Source of the DNA: Janthinobacterium lividum
GTDB taxonomy: Bacteria; Pseudomonadota; Gammaproteobacteria; Burkholderiales; Burkholderiaceae_D
Length of the DNA stretch: 64,000 bases
Reading direction: 5' to 3'
Assembly: GCF_011601275.1 (NCBI RefSeq)
Contig: NZ_JAAOLY010000011.1
Location: 179,695 to 243,694, forward strand
Below the pieces are notes generated by a model. It searched no databases. It worked only from the letters and a program-made list of their open reading frames with translations, and was not told where the DNA came from. Below, piece by piece: positions 1 through 10,360 of the stretch. Positions within the stretch are counted from its first letter, which is position 1. The number at the start of each line of letters is the position of its first letter. Position numbers and translations under genes: made by a program.

Positions 1-55
1 CATGGCGTCGGGCTGCGCTGGTCTGGAGCTGGGTCAGGAGCTATATGATAGCCGA

Positions 56-691
56 TTATTTGGCTTTGGCAGCGGGACGGCTGGCCAGGGCCTTGTTTTT
101 TGCCTGCAAGGTCTTGATCAGGCCATCGATGCCGCCCTTGCTGATCTCGCTGGCAAAGCTGCTTTTGTACGTTTCCACCAGCCACGCGCCCAGCACGTTG
201 ATGTCATAGATCTTCCAGCCGGACGGGGTTTTCGCCACGCGGTAGTTCAGGGGCACGGGTTCGCCGCGCGCCACGTTCACCTGCGAACGCACTTCCACTT
301 CCGTGTCGGCCGGGTCGGCGCGCAGCGGCTTGAATTCCACCGTTTCGTTCTTGATCTGCGACAGGGCGCCCGAGTACGTGTAAATCAGCAGGGTACGGAA
401 TTCCGCAGCCAGTTGCTTTTGCTGGTCAGGCGTGGCGTCGCGCCAGTGGCGGCCGGCTGCCAGCGACGTCATGCGCTGGAAATCCACATACGGCAAGATC
501 TTGCTTTCCACCAGTTCGGTGACGCGCTTGATGTCGCCAGCCTGGATGGCCTTGTCGGCCTTGGCCGTGTCGATCACGTCCTGGCTGATGCGTTTGACCA
601 GGACGTCCGGCGCTTCGACAGCTGGGGCGGCCTGGGCGGCGGTGGCAAAGGCGATGGTGGCCATCGCCAGCAGTTGTTTCATCAATTTCAT
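56..691 (-). CDS. mlaC: MlaC, periplasmic phospholipid-binding protein of the Mla pathway
   Basis: Soluble periplasmic carrier that moves phospholipids between the outer-membrane MlaA complex and the inner-membrane MlaFEDB transporter. The protein begins MKLMKQLLAMATIAFATAAQA, a clean signal peptide, and continues with the MlaC/Tgt2 fold pattern (for example DVIDTAKADKAIQAGD and YVDFQRMTSLAAGRHWR). I chose the ATG at 691 because an AAAGGT ribosome site sits 5 nt upstream; an in-frame ATG at 706 would only lengthen the leader. It is the last complete gene of an mlaF-E-D-A-C order. A STAS-domain mlaB would be expected next, but no start for it is clear in bases 1-55. Family assignment is firm. 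Confidence 0.93.
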   Translation of the reverse strand: MKLMKQLLAMATIAFATAAQAAPAVEAPDVLVKRISQDVIDTAKADKAIQAGDIKRVTELVESKILPYVDFQRMTSLAAGRHWRDATPDQQKQLAAEFRTLLIYTYSGALSQIKNETVEFKPLRADPADTEVEVRSQVNVARGEPVPLNYRVAKTPSGWKIYDINVLGAWLVETYKSSFASEISKGGIDGLIKTLQAKNKALASRPAAKAK

Positions 692-762
692 GGTTTTACC
701 TTTCATGGTGTTGCTATGCACCGGCTGGCGTTGATCGCAGCCGTGGTGTTCTTGCGTCCAGT

Positions 763-1644
763 TTACTCCTGCGGCTTTGCCTCGGAAGCAACGGTATTGC
801 TACCAGATGTTACGAGATCCGCAGGCGCCAGCACGGCGGCGGCCGTTGCCGCAGGCGCGTCATTGGCAGGCTGCGGTTTTGCCTCGTACTCCGGCTCGTA
901 ATCGCTGGTGTCGTTTTTTGGCACCTTGCGGTCGCGGCGGTCCGTATCGCCATCGAAAACCTTGCTTTCGCGCGCCTGCAGGAAGCCGTCGCGGATGAAT
1001 TCATAACGGTCCAGCGCGGCCGCTTCCATCAAATTGGTCGCGTCGAGCAGCGCGGCGCGCTTGTCGACCACGCGCGTCACCGTACCGATATTGCGCACAT
1101 TGACCGGATCCTTGTAGCGCCATGGGTCGCCCGCGATATCGAGCGGCAGGGCCGCCGTGTCGCGCACGGTCGATGGACCCAGCAGCGGCAGCATCACGTA
1201 CGGACCCGACTGGACGCCATACCAGCCCAACGTCTGGCCAAAGTCTTCGTTATGCTTCGGAATGCCAGCCTGCGAGGCGATGTCGAGCAGGCCAAGGAGT
1301 CCGAAAGTCGAGTTCATGCTGACGCGCACGACGTCTTGCAAGCCCGCTTCACCCTTGCCTTGCAGCAAGTTGTTCACGGCGCTCCACACATCGGACAAGT
1401 TACCGAAGAAGTTGCCCACGCCCGTTTGCACGAACGATGGCGTCACCTTCTTGTAGGCCGTGGCGACTGGCTTCAAGGCCACCTGGTCGACGGTGTCGTT
1501 GAACTTGAACATCGCGCGGTTATACCCTTCCAGCGGGTCGCGCGGATTGGTGCCGGTGGCGCAAGCGCTCACGCTGGCGGCGATGGCCAGGGCCAGGCCG
1601 ATACGCGCCAGGCTGCCTTGGGATTGTTTGGTCGACTCGCTCAT
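763..1644 (-). CDS. mlaA: MlaA/VacJ outer-membrane lipoprotein
   Basis: Outer-membrane component that removes surface-exposed phospholipids and hands them to MlaC. The N-terminus has a positively charged leader, the hydrophobic stretch IGLALAIAASVSAC and a lipobox ending at a cysteine, so it is a lipoprotein. The core matches VacJ: DPLEGYNRAMFKFND, then FFGNLSDVWSAVNNLLQGK and the GPYVMLPLLGPSTVRD region. The last 60 or so residues are Pro/Ala/Glu-rich and look like a disordered tail. The ATG overlaps the mlaD stop codon as ATGA, which supports translational coupling. The order mlaD-mlaA-mlaC, with mlaA inside the operon, is common in beta-proteobacteria and differs from E. coli, where vacJ is separate. 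Confidence 0.94.
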   Translation of the reverse strand: MSESTKQSQGSLARIGLALAIAASVSACATGTNPRDPLEGYNRAMFKFNDTVDQVALKPVATAYKKVTPSFVQTGVGNFFGNLSDVWSAVNNLLQGKGEAGLQDVVRVSMNSTFGLLGLLDIASQAGIPKHNEDFGQTLGWYGVQSGPYVMLPLLGPSTVRDTAALPLDIAGDPWRYKDPVNVRNIGTVTRVVDKRAALLDATNLMEAAALDRYEFIRDGFLQARESKVFDGDTDRRDRKVPKNDTSDYEPEYEAKPQPANDAPAATAAAVLAPADLVTSGSNTVASEAKPQE

Positions 1645-2111
1645 TTGCTGTCCTTTCCTTCCGCTGCCTTGCTGTAGATGAACTGATTGATCAGGTCTTC
1701 CAGCACTGTGGCCGATTGAGTACGGGCGATCTTGTCGCCCTCTGCCAGGTTCGCCAGATCGCCGCCTGCTTCCAGGCCGATATATTGCTCACCCAGCAAA
1801 CCGGCCGTCAAAATCTTGGCCGAGCTGTCTTTCGGAAATTTGTAGCCATCTTCGATGTCGAGTTTCACCAGCGCCTGGTAAGTCTTGTCGTCAAAGACGA
1901 TTTCCGAGACCCGACCCACCACCACGCCAGCGCCCTTGACGGGCGCCTGCGGCTTGAGGCCGCCAATATTGTCGAACTTGGCACTAATGGTATACGTCTT
2001 GCTGAAAGACAGCGAGCTCATATTGCCGGCCTTGAGCGCCAGAAACATCAATGCCGCCACACCCAGCAAGACAAACAAGCCGACCCAGACATCCAAAGAT
2101 TTACGTTGCAT
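1641..2111 (-). CDS. mlaD: MlaD, MCE-domain membrane-anchored lipid-transfer subunit
   Basis: Hexameric MCE-domain subunit bound to the MlaFEB inner-membrane complex, providing the periplasmic lipid channel. The ATG at 2111 starts MQRKSLDVWVGLFVLLG and has TAGGA nine bases upstream; a longer frame to 2144 lacks a ribosome site. One N-terminal transmembrane helix (residues 8-29) is followed by a single MCE domain containing KFDNIGGLKPQAPVKGAGV, the conserved block of the family, and then GLLGEQYIGLE. The length of 156 aa is typical. It overlaps mlaA by four bases. Confidence 0.94.
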   Translation of the reverse strand: MQRKSLDVWVGLFVLLGVAALMFLALKAGNMSSLSFSKTYTISAKFDNIGGLKPQAPVKGAGVVVGRVSEIVFDDKTYQALVKLDIEDGYKFPKDSSAKILTAGLLGEQYIGLEAGGDLANLAEGDKIARTQSATVLEDLINQFIYSKAAEGKDSK

Positions 2112-2191
2112 AAACAATCCTAAATAATTTTTACTTGCCGCCACCTGCGCAGAACACTGCCCAGGCTGATAATTTTTTCGCCTATGGGCAA

Positions 2192-2974
2192 TTATTTGCT
2201 AAACATCAACGCCGTCATCATGAAATCGAGCCACCACACCATCAACGACGAAATGACCACCGTGCGCGTGGTGGCGCCGGACACGTCTTCCGGCGTCGGC
2301 TGTGCCTGGTACCCTTGGAACAGCGCGATGAAGGTCACCGCGATGCCGAACACCAGGCTCTTGATGGTGCCGTTGCCCACTTCTTTCCAGACATCTACGC
2401 CGCCTTGCATCTGCGACCAGAACGAACCTTCATCGACACCGATCAGCACCACGCCGACCAGGTAGCTGCCGACGATGCCGACGGCCGTGAAGATCGCGCC
2501 CAGAATCGGCATGGCGATCACGCCGGCCCAGAAACGGGGCGCCAGCACGCGCTGGATCGGGTTCACGGCCATCATTTCCATGGCCGACAATTGCTCGCCC
2601 GCCTTCATCAGGCCGATTTCCGCCGTCAGCGACGTACCGGCACGGCCGGCGAACAGCAGCGCCGTGACGACGGGGCCCAGTTCGCGCGTCAGGGACAGCG
2701 CCACCAGCAAGCCCAGCGACTGCTCGGCGCCATACGTGGTCAAGGTGTAATAGCCTTGCAAACCCAGCACCATGCCGACGAACAGGCCGGAGACGGCGGT
2801 AATCACCAGCGAGCGGTTACCGATAAAAAACAGTTGCTCAATCACCAGGCGCGGACGGCGCCACAGGCCGCCCGACGAGGCGATGATGATAAAAAACGAA
2901 CGCACGGCAAAGCCGAGGTCTTGTACCGAACGACGCAACCACGCTCCGATCGACGTCAGGAAACGCGCGATCAT
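2192..2974 (-). CDS. mlaE: MlaE, ABC-type phospholipid transporter permease
   Basis: Integral membrane permease of the MlaFEDB complex. It is 260 aa with about five hydrophobic segments and the MlaE/YrbE signatures RELGPVVTALLFAGRAG and EQLSAMEMMAVNPIQ, which correspond to the coupling-helix region that contacts the ATPase. It overlaps the end of mlaF by four bases (ATGA), as expected for subunits made in equal amounts. An 80-base gap separates it from mlaD. Confidence 0.94.
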   Translation of the reverse strand: MIARFLTSIGAWLRRSVQDLGFAVRSFFIIIASSGGLWRRPRLVIEQLFFIGNRSLVITAVSGLFVGMVLGLQGYYTLTTYGAEQSLGLLVALSLTRELGPVVTALLFAGRAGTSLTAEIGLMKAGEQLSAMEMMAVNPIQRVLAPRFWAGVIAMPILGAIFTAVGIVGSYLVGVVLIGVDEGSFWSQMQGGVDVWKEVGNGTIKSLVFGIAVTFIALFQGYQAQPTPEDVSGATTRTVVISSLMVWWLDFMMTALMFSK

Positions 2975-3792
2975 CGGCCGCCCCCCGCCTGCAGACCCAG
3001 GTCGTCGGCCAGCGACTTGCCCGGATAATGGAAGGGCACGGGGCCATCGGCCTCGGCATTGACGAACTGCTTGACGTACGGATGCGTCGACACGGCCATC
3101 TCGGCCGGCGTGCCGTGCGCCACGATCTTGCCCGATGACAGAAAATAGACGTAATCAGCGATGGCGAAACACTCCTTCACATCGTGCGATACCAGGATAG
3201 ACGTGGAGCCCAGCGCATCGTTCAAATTGCGGATCAAATTGGCCGTCACGCCCATGGAAATCGGGTCCAGGCCGGCGAATGGCTCGTCGTACATGATCAG
3301 TTCGGGGTCGAGTGCGATGGCGCGCGCCAGAGCGACGCGGCGGCCCATGCCGCCCGAGATTTCGGCCGGCTTCAATTGCGCCGCATTGCGCAAGCCCACG
3401 GCGTGCAGCTTCATCAGCACCAAGGTGCGGATCAGCTCTTCATTCAAATCTGTGTGTTCGCGCAGGGGGAACGCCACGTTCTCGAACGCCGTCAAGTCCG
3501 TAAACAGTGCGCCGTGCTGGAACAGCATGCCCATCTTGCGGCGCAGCTGGTATAACTCGTCGGTCCCCAGCGTATGCACGATCTGGCCGTCCACATTCAC
3601 GGAACCGGAACTGGGGCGCAGCTGCCCGCCGATCAGGCGCAGTACGGTCGTCTTGCCACTGCCGGAGCCACCCATGACGGCCACAACTTTTCCACGTGGG
3701 AAATCCATTTGAAGGCCCGATAAAATCGAACGTTCTCCATAGGCAAAGTGTAAATCACGGATCTCAACAAGATTTGGCACGACGAAGCTCAC
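2971..3792 (-). CDS. mlaF: MlaF, ABC transporter ATPase of the Mla system
   Basis: Cytoplasmic ATPase that powers Mla phospholipid transport. It has Walker A GGSGSGKTT near residue 42, the signature ISGGMGRRVALARA, Walker B LIMYDEPFAGLDP and a switch histidine in SHDVKE. It is the first gene of the operon. The start is a GTG at 3792 with no strong ribosome site; a second in-frame GTG at 3780 is a possible alternative, and no ATG fits the family's usual N-terminus. I did not find a convincing promoter between it and gltD. Confidence 0.92.
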   Translation of the reverse strand: MSFVVPNLVEIRDLHFAYGERSILSGLQMDFPRGKVVAVMGGSGSGKTTVLRLIGGQLRPSSGSVNVDGQIVHTLGTDELYQLRRKMGMLFQHGALFTDLTAFENVAFPLREHTDLNEELIRTLVLMKLHAVGLRNAAQLKPAEISGGMGRRVALARAIALDPELIMYDEPFAGLDPISMGVTANLIRNLNDALGSTSILVSHDVKECFAIADYVYFLSSGKIVAHGTPAEMAVSTHPYVKQFVNAEADGPVPFHYPGKSLADDLGLQAGGGR

Positions 3793-3981
3793 TATTTTAA
3801 TGGCGTATTGTAGTGCAGAAACGCCAACCTCTGCTGAGACACCCCTTGGGACAGCCCCGGAAAGGGGAAGAATACAACACTAATGAATCGAAAGTCAGAT
3901 ATTGTAGTGGAAATTCGGCCGCCACATCGCGTCCCTGCCCGATGGCATGCATGGCTGTTGACTTGATAACTAAAAATAACA

Positions 3982-4043
3982 AGGGCCACGTCGCGATCCG
4001 CGCCGTGGCCCTGTCAAAAAAACGAACAATTGCTCGTTTTTTT
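3982..4043 (-). terminator. Tandem terminator hairpins after gltD
   Basis: Two hairpins follow the gltD stop in the direction of transcription. The first pairs AAAAAAACGA (4016-4025) with TCGTTTTTTT (4034-4043), is A/T-flanked on both sides and could work in either direction. The second pairs AGGGCCACG (3982-3990) with CGTGGCCCT (4004-4012) and is followed on the minus strand by TTGTTATTTTT. Together they should end the gltBD transcript before mlaF. The rest of 3793-3981 holds no gene I can support. Confidence 0.8.
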
Positions 4044-5505
4044 AGCGCGGCAGCAGCGATGCGCCCATCAGGAACTCATCGACGGCGCGCGCGCATTGGC
4101 GCCCTTCGCGAATGGCCCAGACCACCAGCGACTGGCCACGGCGCATGTCGCCGGCGGCAAACACCTTGGCCACCGACGTCTGGTAGCAGCCGGCGCCATC
4201 CGTTGTCGCCTTGACATTGCCGCGCGCATCCGTATCGACGCCGAACGCTTGCAGCACTTGTTGTACTGGTGAAACAAAGCCCATGGCCAGGAAGACCAGA
4301 TCCGCCTTCATCTCGAATTCCGAGTTCGGCACTTCGCTCATCTTGCCGTCTTTCCACTCGACTCTGCAGGCGATCAGCTTTTCCACTTTGCCACCCTTGC
4401 CTTCGAAACGCTTGGTGGCCACGGCCCAGTCGCGCTCGCAGCCTTCTTCGTGCGAGGACGAAGTGCGCAGCTTGGTCGGCCAGTACGGCCAGACGAGCGG
4501 CTTGTTTTCCTGTTCCGGCGGCTGCGGCATCAATTCGAACTGGGCCACCGAGGCGGCGCCATGGCGGTTCGACGTGCCGACGCAGTCGGAACCCGTGTCG
4601 CCGCCGCCGATCACCACCACGTGCTTGCCCGTGGCCTTGATCTGGTCCTTGAGCTTGTCGCCCGCGTTGACCTTGTTTTGCAGCGGCAGGAAATCCATGG
4701 CGAAGTGCACGCCTTTCAGCTCGCGGCCCGGCACGGGCAAGTCGCGCGGCTGCTCGGCGCCGCCGGCCATGATGACGGCGTCGAATTCTTTTTCCAGGTC
4801 TTCCGGGAAAATGGTTTCCTTGGCCCAGTTATTCACGTGGGCCGGGAAATCCTTGCCGACCAGCACGCTGGTGCGGAAGACCACGCCTTCGGCTTCCATC
4901 TGTTTCACGCGCAGGTCGATGTGCGACTTTTCCATCTTGAAGTCGGGAATGCCGTAACGCAGCAAGCCACCGACCCGGTCGCTCTTTTCAAACACGGTGA
5001 CGGCATGGCCGGCGCGTGCCAGCTGCTGCGCCGCCGCCAGGCCGGCGGGGCCGGAACCGACGATGGCCACTTTCTTGCCTGTGCTGAATCCCGCTGGCTG
5101 CGGCGTGACCCAGCCGTGCTCCCAGCCCATGTCGATGATTTTATGCTCGATCGACTTGATGCCGACCGGATCTTCGTGAATACCCAAGGTACAGGCCGAT
5201 TCGCATGGCGCCGGGCAGATGCGGCCCGTAAATTCCGGGAAGTTATTCGTCGAATGCAAGACGTCGAGCGCTTCGCGGTAGTTACCGCGGTACACCAGGT
5301 CATTCCAGTCGGGAATGATGTTATTCACGGGACAACCCGTGGTGCAGAAGGGAATGCCGCAATCCATGCAGCGTGCGCCTTGCACGGTCGCTTGCGCGTC
5401 CGACAGGTGCAAGACGAATTCCTTGTAGTTCTTCAGGCGCGCGGCAGGCTCCAGATAGTGTTCGTCCTGGCGCTTGAATTCCATGAAGCCGGTAATTTTA
5501 CCCAC
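4042..5505 (-). CDS. gltD: Glutamate synthase (NADPH) small subunit
   Basis: Beta subunit of NADPH-dependent glutamate synthase; it passes electrons from NADPH through FAD and iron-sulfur clusters to GltB. The N-terminal cysteine-rich ferredoxin-like region shows [14 protein letters not shown] and [11 protein letters not shown]. Two Rossmann motifs follow, [12 protein letters not shown] for FAD and [11 protein letters not shown] for NADPH. I set the start at the GTG at 5505 because AAAGGAA lies seven bases upstream and the protein then begins [13 protein letters not shown], the usual family N-terminus. It follows gltB by 79 bases and is surely cotranscribed. Confidence 0.95.
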   Translation of the reverse strand: MGKITGFMEFKRQDEHYLEPAARLKNYKEFVLHLSDAQATVQGARCMDCGIPFCTTGCPVNNIIPDWNDLVYRGNYREALDVLHSTNNFPEFTGRICPAPCESACTLGIHEDPVGIKSIEHKIIDMGWEHGWVTPQPAGFSTGKKVAIVGSGPAGLAAAQQLARAGHAVTVFEKSDRVGGLLRYGIPDFKMEKSHIDLRVKQMEAEGVVFRTSVLVGKDFPAHVNNWAKETIFPEDLEKEFDAVIMAGGAEQPRDLPVPGRELKGVHFAMDFLPLQNKVNAGDKLKDQIKATGKHVVVIGGGDTGSDCVGTSNRHGAASVAQFELMPQPPEQENKPLVWPYWPTKLRTSSSHEEGCERDWAVATKRFEGKGGKVEKLIACRVEWKDGKMSEVPNSEFEMKADLVFLAMGFVSPVQQVLQAFGVDTDARGNVKATTDGAGCYQTSVAKVFAAGDMRRGQSLVVWAIREGRQCARAVDEFLMGASLLPR

Positions 5506-5584
5506 GATAGTTCCTTTGTATTTGGCTGGCGGGGAGCGGCCGGGCCGCTCCCTGGTCATTCATTTGGCAATGAGCTTGGCTGGC

Positions 5585-8500
5585 TCAGGCGGCGACGGCT
5601 TGGACTTCCATGGCGGCGTCAGCTGCCATTTCAATCAGCGCGCGCTTGTATTCGTTCGGGAAGACTTTCACGAACTTGCCGCGCGCCGCCGCCCAGTCGT
5701 CGAGCAGGACGCGGGCGCGGGTGCTGCCCGTGTGCTTGAAATGACGCTCGATCAGGCGCTTGAGGATGACCTCGTCCGCTTCCGGCACGCCATCGCGGTG
5801 CTGCGTATGCCAGGCATCGCGGTCGACATGCTGTTCCGCTGCCGACACGACCTTGTCCAGGCTGACCATGGCCGTGTTGCACTTGCTGGCAAAGTCGCCG
5901 GCCGGGTCATACACATAGGCGATGCCGCCCGACATGCCGGCCGCAAAGTTGCGTCCCGTATTGCCCAGTACCACGACCGTGCCGCCCGTCATGTATTCGC
6001 AGCCATGGTCGCCCAGGCCCTCGACCACTGTGGTGGCGCCCGAGTTGCGCACGGCAAAGCGTTCGCCTGCCACGCCATTGAAGAAGGCTTCGCCGGCAAT
6101 GGCGCCGTACAGCACCGTGTTACCGATGATGATGTTGTCCACGGCCCAGCCACGGAACTCGGTATTGGGCCGCACGATGATGCGCCCGCCCGACAAGCCC
6201 TTGCCCACGTAATCGTTACCCTCACCCACCAGGTCGATCGTGATGCCGTGCGCCAGGAAGGCGCAGGCCGACTGGCCCGCCGTGCCTTGCAACTGGATGT
6301 GGATGGTGTCGTCCGGCAAGCCGGCATGACCGTATTTCTTCGCCACTTCGCCGGACAGCATGGTGCCCACCGTGCGGTTCAAGTTGCGTACGGGCGAGAT
6401 GAATGAGACGCGCTCGCCCTTTTCCAGCGCCGCGCGCGCTTGCGCGATCAGCTTGTGGTCCAGTGCTTTCTCAAGCGCATGGTCCTGGAACTCCACGTGG
6501 CGGCAGGCTTGGCCGCTTGGCGTTTCCGGCTTGTGGAAGATGGCCGAGAAGTCCAGGCCCTGCGCCTTCCAGTGCGAAATCGCCTTCGATTTGTCCAGCA
6601 AGTCGACACGGCCGATCAGCTCGTCATACGTGCGGATGCCCAGCTGCGCCATCAATTGACGGGCTTCTTCCGCAACGAAGAAGAAGTAATTGACGACATA
6701 CTCGGGCTTGCCCGAGAACTTGGCGCGCAGCACCGGATCTTGCGTGGCCACGCCCACCGGACAGGTGTTCAAGTGGCATTTGCGCATCATGATGCAGCCT
6801 TCGACCACCAGCGGCGCCGTGGCGAAACCGATCTCGTCGGCACCCAGCAGGGCGGCGATGACCACGTCGCGGCCCGTCTTCATCTGGCCGTCGGCCTGCA
6901 CGCGGATGCGGCTGCGCAAGCCGTTCAGCACCAAGGTTTGTTGCGTTTCGGCCAGGCCCAGTTCCCACGGCGTACCCGCATGTTTCACGGACGACAATGG
7001 GGAGGCGCCCGTGCCGCCGTCATGGCCGGCAACGACCACGTGGTCGGCTTTCGCCTTGGTGACGCCGGCGGCCACCGTGCCGATGCCCACTTCCGACACC
7101 AGTTTCACGGAAATCGACGCGCGCGGATTGGCGTTCTTCAAGTCATGGATCAGCTGCGCCAGATCTTCGATCGAGTAGATATCGTGGTGCGGCGGCGGCG
7201 AAATCAGGCCCACGCCCGGCACGGAGAAGCGCAGACTGGCGATGTATTCCGACACTTTATGGCCAGGCAACTGGCCGCCTTCGCCCGGTTTCGCGCCTTG
7301 CGCCATCTTGATCTGGATCTGGTCGGCCGAGTTCAGGTAGGCGGCCGTGACGCCGAAACGTCCCGACGCCACCTGCTTGATGCGCGAGCGCATGGAATCG
7401 CCTTCCTGCAGCGGAATATCGACGACGATCTGCTCGGCGCCCACGATGGACGCCATGGTGTCGCCCTGGCGGATCGGGATGCCCTTCAATTCCTGCGTGT
7501 AGCGGTTCGGATCTTCGCCGCCTTCGCCCGTGTTCGACTTGCCGCCGATACGGTTCATGGCGACCGCAAGCGTTGCGTGCGCTTCCGTGCTGATCGAACC
7601 GAGCGACATGGCGCCCGTGGCGAAGCGCTTGACGATTTCCTTGGCCGGTTCCACTTCATCGAGCGGGATGGCCTTGGTCGGGTCGAGCTTGAACTCGAAC
7701 AGGCCGCGCAAGGTCAGGTGGCGACGGCTCTGGTCGTTGATGATTTGCGCGTACTCTTTATAGCTGGAGAAATTGTTGCTGCGTGTGGAATGCTGCAGCT
7801 TGGCAATCGCGTCCGGCGTCCACATGTGGTCTTCGCCGCGTACGCGGAATGCGTACTCGCCGCCCGCGTCGAGCTTGTCGGACAGCACGGGATCGTTGCC
7901 GAAGGCCAGCGCGTGCAGGCGCAGCGCTTCTTCCGCCACTTCAAACACGCCGATGCCTTCCACGTTCGAGGCCGTGCCCTTGAAGTATTTGTCGACCAGC
8001 GACTTGTTCAGGCCGATGGCTTCGAAGATTTGCGCGCCGCAATAGGACATGTAGGTCGAAATACCCATCTTCGACATGACCTTCATCAAGCCCTTGCCAA
8101 CAGCCTTGGTGTAGTTATAGATGGCTTTGTCGCCCGACAAGTCGCCCGGCAAGCCATGCGCCATGTCGGCCAGGGTTTCCATGGCCAGATACGGGTGGAC
8201 GGCTTCCGCGCCATAGCCAGCAAGCAAGGCGAAGTGGTGGGTTTCACGGGCCGAGCCCGTTTCCACGACGAGGCCCGTGGACGCGCGCAAGCCCTTGCTC
8301 ACCAGGTGCTGGTGCACGGTGGAGGTGGCCAGCAGAGCAGGGATCGCCACCTGGTCGGCGCAAATGGCGCGGTCCGAGACGATCAGGATGTTGTGGCCGG
8401 ATTTGACGGCGTCGACGGCTTCCGCGCACAGCGAGGCCAGGCATGCTTCCACGCCTTCCTTGCCCCAGGCCAGCGGGTAGCAGATGTCGAGTTCATACGA

Positions 8501-10285
8501 CTTGAACTTGCCACCCGTGTGGGCGCTGATGTTGCGCAGACGCGCCATGTCGTCAAAGCCCAGCACGGGCTGCGCCACTTCCAGGCGCATCGGCGGGTTG
8601 ACGTTGTTGGTATCGAGCAAGTTCGGTTTCGGGCCGATGAACGACACCAGGGACATCACCATCGCTTCGCGGATGGGATCGATCGGCGGGTTCGTCACTT
8701 GCGCGAACAGCTGCTTGAAGTAGTTATACAAAGGCTTCAATTTGTTCGACATGACGGCCAGCGGCGAGTCATTGCCCATCGAGCCCGTCGCTTCTTCGCC
8801 GGCCAGTGCCATCGGCGCCATGAGGAATTTCAAGTCTTCCTGCGTGTAGCCGAACGCCTGCTGGCGGTCCAGCAACGATGGCTGGGCTTTTTCGCCCTGC
8901 GCGCGGTCTTGTTTCGCTTGGCCTTCGGCCAGCTTGATCTCGTCGAGCTTGATGCGCACCGAATTGATCCACGCTTTATAGGGCTTGGCGTTGGCGTAGG
9001 TGTTTTTCAATTCCTGGTCGTCGATGATGCGGCCCGCTTCCAGGTCGATCAGGAACATTTTGCCAGGCTGCAAACGCCATTTCTGGATGATCTTCGACTC
9101 GGGAATCGGCAGCACGCCCGATTCCGACGCCATCACCACCAGGTCGTCGTCCGTGACGATGTAGCGGGCCGGACGCAAGCCGTTGCGGTCCAGGGTGCCG
9201 CCGATGTGGCGGCCATCCGTGAACGCCATGGCGGCGGGACCGTCCCACGGTTCCATCATGGCAGCGTGGTATTCATAGAAGGCGCGGCGGTTGTCATCCA
9301 TCGTCGTGTGGTTTTCCCACGCTTCCGGAATCATCATCATCATCGCCTGGGCGATCGGGTAGCCGGCCATCAACAGCAGTTCCAGCGCATTGTCGAAGCA
9401 CGCCGTGTCGGACTGGCCTTCATAGATCAGGGGGAACAGCTTTTGCAGGTCGTCGCCCAGTACGGCCGACTTCATCACGCCTTCGCGCGCGCGCATCCAG
9501 TTGAAGTTGCCTTTGACGGTGTTGATCTCGCCGTTATGGGCGATCAAACGGTAGGGGTGGGCCAGCGGCCATTCCGGGAAAGTATTCGTCGAGAAACGCT
9601 GGTGGACGAGGGCCAGGGCCGAGATGCAGCGCGCATCCTGCAAGTCCTTGTAGTACACGCCCACCTGGTCGGCCAGCAGCAAGCCCTTGTACACAATAGT
9701 ACGGGCCGACATCGACGGCACGAAGAATTCCTTGCCGTGCAGCAGTTTTAAGGCCTGGATGGCGTGACCCGACGATTTGCGGATCACATACAGTTTGCGC
9801 TCGAGCGCGTCGGTAACCATGATGTCCGGGCCGCGGCCGATGAAAATCTGGCGGATGACGGGTTCCTTGGCGCGCACGGTGGGCGACATCGGCATGTCCG
9901 TATCGATAGGCACGTTGCGCCAGCCCAGCACGACTTGTCCCTCGATGCGCACGGCGCGTTCGATTTCCTGTTCGCATGCGATGCGCGACGCGTGTTCCTT
10001 CGGCAGGAAGACCATGCCCACGCCGTATTCGCCAGGCGGCGGCAATTCCACGCCCTGCTTGGCCATTTCTTCGCGGTAGTACTGGTCGGGAATCTGGATC
10101 AGGATGCCGGCGCCATCGCCCATCAGCGCATCGGCGCCCACGGCGCCCCGGTGATCGAGGTTTTTCAGTATCAGCAAACCCTGTTCGACGATCGAATGGG
10201 TCTTGTTGCCCTTGATATGGGCGACGAAACCGACGCCGCAGGCATCGTGTTCATTGGCTGGGTCGTACAGGCCTTGCGCTTTCAT
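5585..10285 (-). CDS. gltB: Glutamate synthase (NADPH) large subunit
   Basis: Alpha subunit that makes two glutamates from glutamine and 2-oxoglutarate, the GS-GOGAT nitrogen-assimilation route. The 1,566-aa length is typical. Cys16 in [10 protein letters not shown] is the N-terminal nucleophile after removal of a 15-residue propeptide. The class II amidotransferase domain is followed by the central and FMN-binding domains ([24 protein letters not shown]). The 3Fe-4S cysteines are in [15 protein letters not shown], and the C-terminal GXGXG beta-helix contains [17 protein letters not shown]. The ribosome site is GGAGA, six bases before the ATG. Confidence 0.97.
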   Translation of the reverse strand: MKAQGLYDPANEHDACGVGFVAHIKGNKTHSIVEQGLLILKNLDHRGAVGADALMGDGAGILIQIPDQYYREEMAKQGVELPPPGEYGVGMVFLPKEHASRIACEQEIERAVRIEGQVVLGWRNVPIDTDMPMSPTVRAKEPVIRQIFIGRGPDIMVTDALERKLYVIRKSSGHAIQALKLLHGKEFFVPSMSARTIVYKGLLLADQVGVYYKDLQDARCISALALVHQRFSTNTFPEWPLAHPYRLIAHNGEINTVKGNFNWMRAREGVMKSAVLGDDLQKLFPLIYEGQSDTACFDNALELLLMAGYPIAQAMMMMIPEAWENHTTMDDNRRAFYEYHAAMMEPWDGPAAMAFTDGRHIGGTLDRNGLRPARYIVTDDDLVVMASESGVLPIPESKIIQKWRLQPGKMFLIDLEAGRIIDDQELKNTYANAKPYKAWINSVRIKLDEIKLAEGQAKQDRAQGEKAQPSLLDRQQAFGYTQEDLKFLMAPMALAGEEATGSMGNDSPLAVMSNKLKPLYNYFKQLFAQVTNPPIDPIREAMVMSLVSFIGPKPNLLDTNNVNPPMRLEVAQPVLGFDDMARLRNISAHTGGKFKSYELDICYPLAWGKEGVEACLASLCAEAVDAVKSGHNILIVSDRAICADQVAIPALLATSTVHQHLVSKGLRASTGLVVETGSARETHHFALLAGYGAEAVHPYLAMETLADMAHGLPGDLSGDKAIYNYTKAVGKGLMKVMSKMGISTYMSYCGAQIFEAIGLNKSLVDKYFKGTASNVEGIGVFEVAEEALRLHALAFGNDPVLSDKLDAGGEYAFRVRGEDHMWTPDAIAKLQHSTRSNNFSSYKEYAQIINDQSRRHLTLRGLFEFKLDPTKAIPLDEVEPAKEIVKRFATGAMSLGSISTEAHATLAVAMNRIGGKSNTGEGGEDPNRYTQELKGIPIRQGDTMASIVGAEQIVVDIPLQEGDSMRSRIKQVASGRFGVTAAYLNSADQIQIKMAQGAKPGEGGQLPGHKVSEYIASLRFSVPGVGLISPPPHHDIYSIEDLAQLIHDLKNANPRASISVKLVSEVGIGTVAAGVTKAKADHVVVAGHDGGTGASPLSSVKHAGTPWELGLAETQQTLVLNGLRSRIRVQADGQMKTGRDVVIAALLGADEIGFATAPLVVEGCIMMRKCHLNTCPVGVATQDPVLRAKFSGKPEYVVNYFFFVAEEARQLMAQLGIRTYDELIGRVDLLDKSKAISHWKAQGLDFSAIFHKPETPSGQACRHVEFQDHALEKALDHKLIAQARAALEKGERVSFISPVRNLNRTVGTMLSGEVAKKYGHAGLPDDTIHIQLQGTAGQSACAFLAHGITIDLVGEGNDYVGKGLSGGRIIVRPNTEFRGWAVDNIIIGNTVLYGAIAGEAFFNGVAGERFAVRNSGATTVVEGLGDHGCEYMTGGTVVVLGNTGRNFAAGMSGGIAYVYDPAGDFASKCNTAMVSLDKVVSAAEQHVDRDAWHTQHRDGVPEADEVILKRLIERHFKHTGSTRARVLLDDWAAARGKFVKVFPNEYKRALIEMAADAAMEVQAVAA

Positions 10286-10319
10286 GGGCTTCTCCGCTGC
10301 ATATGACTATCGAAAAACT

Positions 10320-10348
10320 AGAGTAGTGCAACGCAACAAAAAACTCAA
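10320..10348 (-). promoter_or_regulatory. Probable sigma-70 promoter of gltBD
   Basis: On the minus strand TTGAGT (10348-10343) and TACTCT (10325-10320) are separated by 17 bases and lie 35 bases before the gltB ATG. The match to consensus is moderate. The REP-like motifs of the neighbouring transposase unit begin 13 bases upstream of the -35 box. Confidence 0.45.
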
Positions 10349-10360
10349 CCACAATAATTA

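Noticed and set aside
1..55. Start of an mlaB (STAS) gene at the left edge
   Set aside because: Gene order makes it likely just outside, but the only ATG (3-1) has no ribosome site and too few bases remain to identify it.
6440..9751. 1,103-codon plus-strand frame opposite gltB
   Set aside because: gltB on the minus strand is unmistakable and full length; the antisense frame is compositional.
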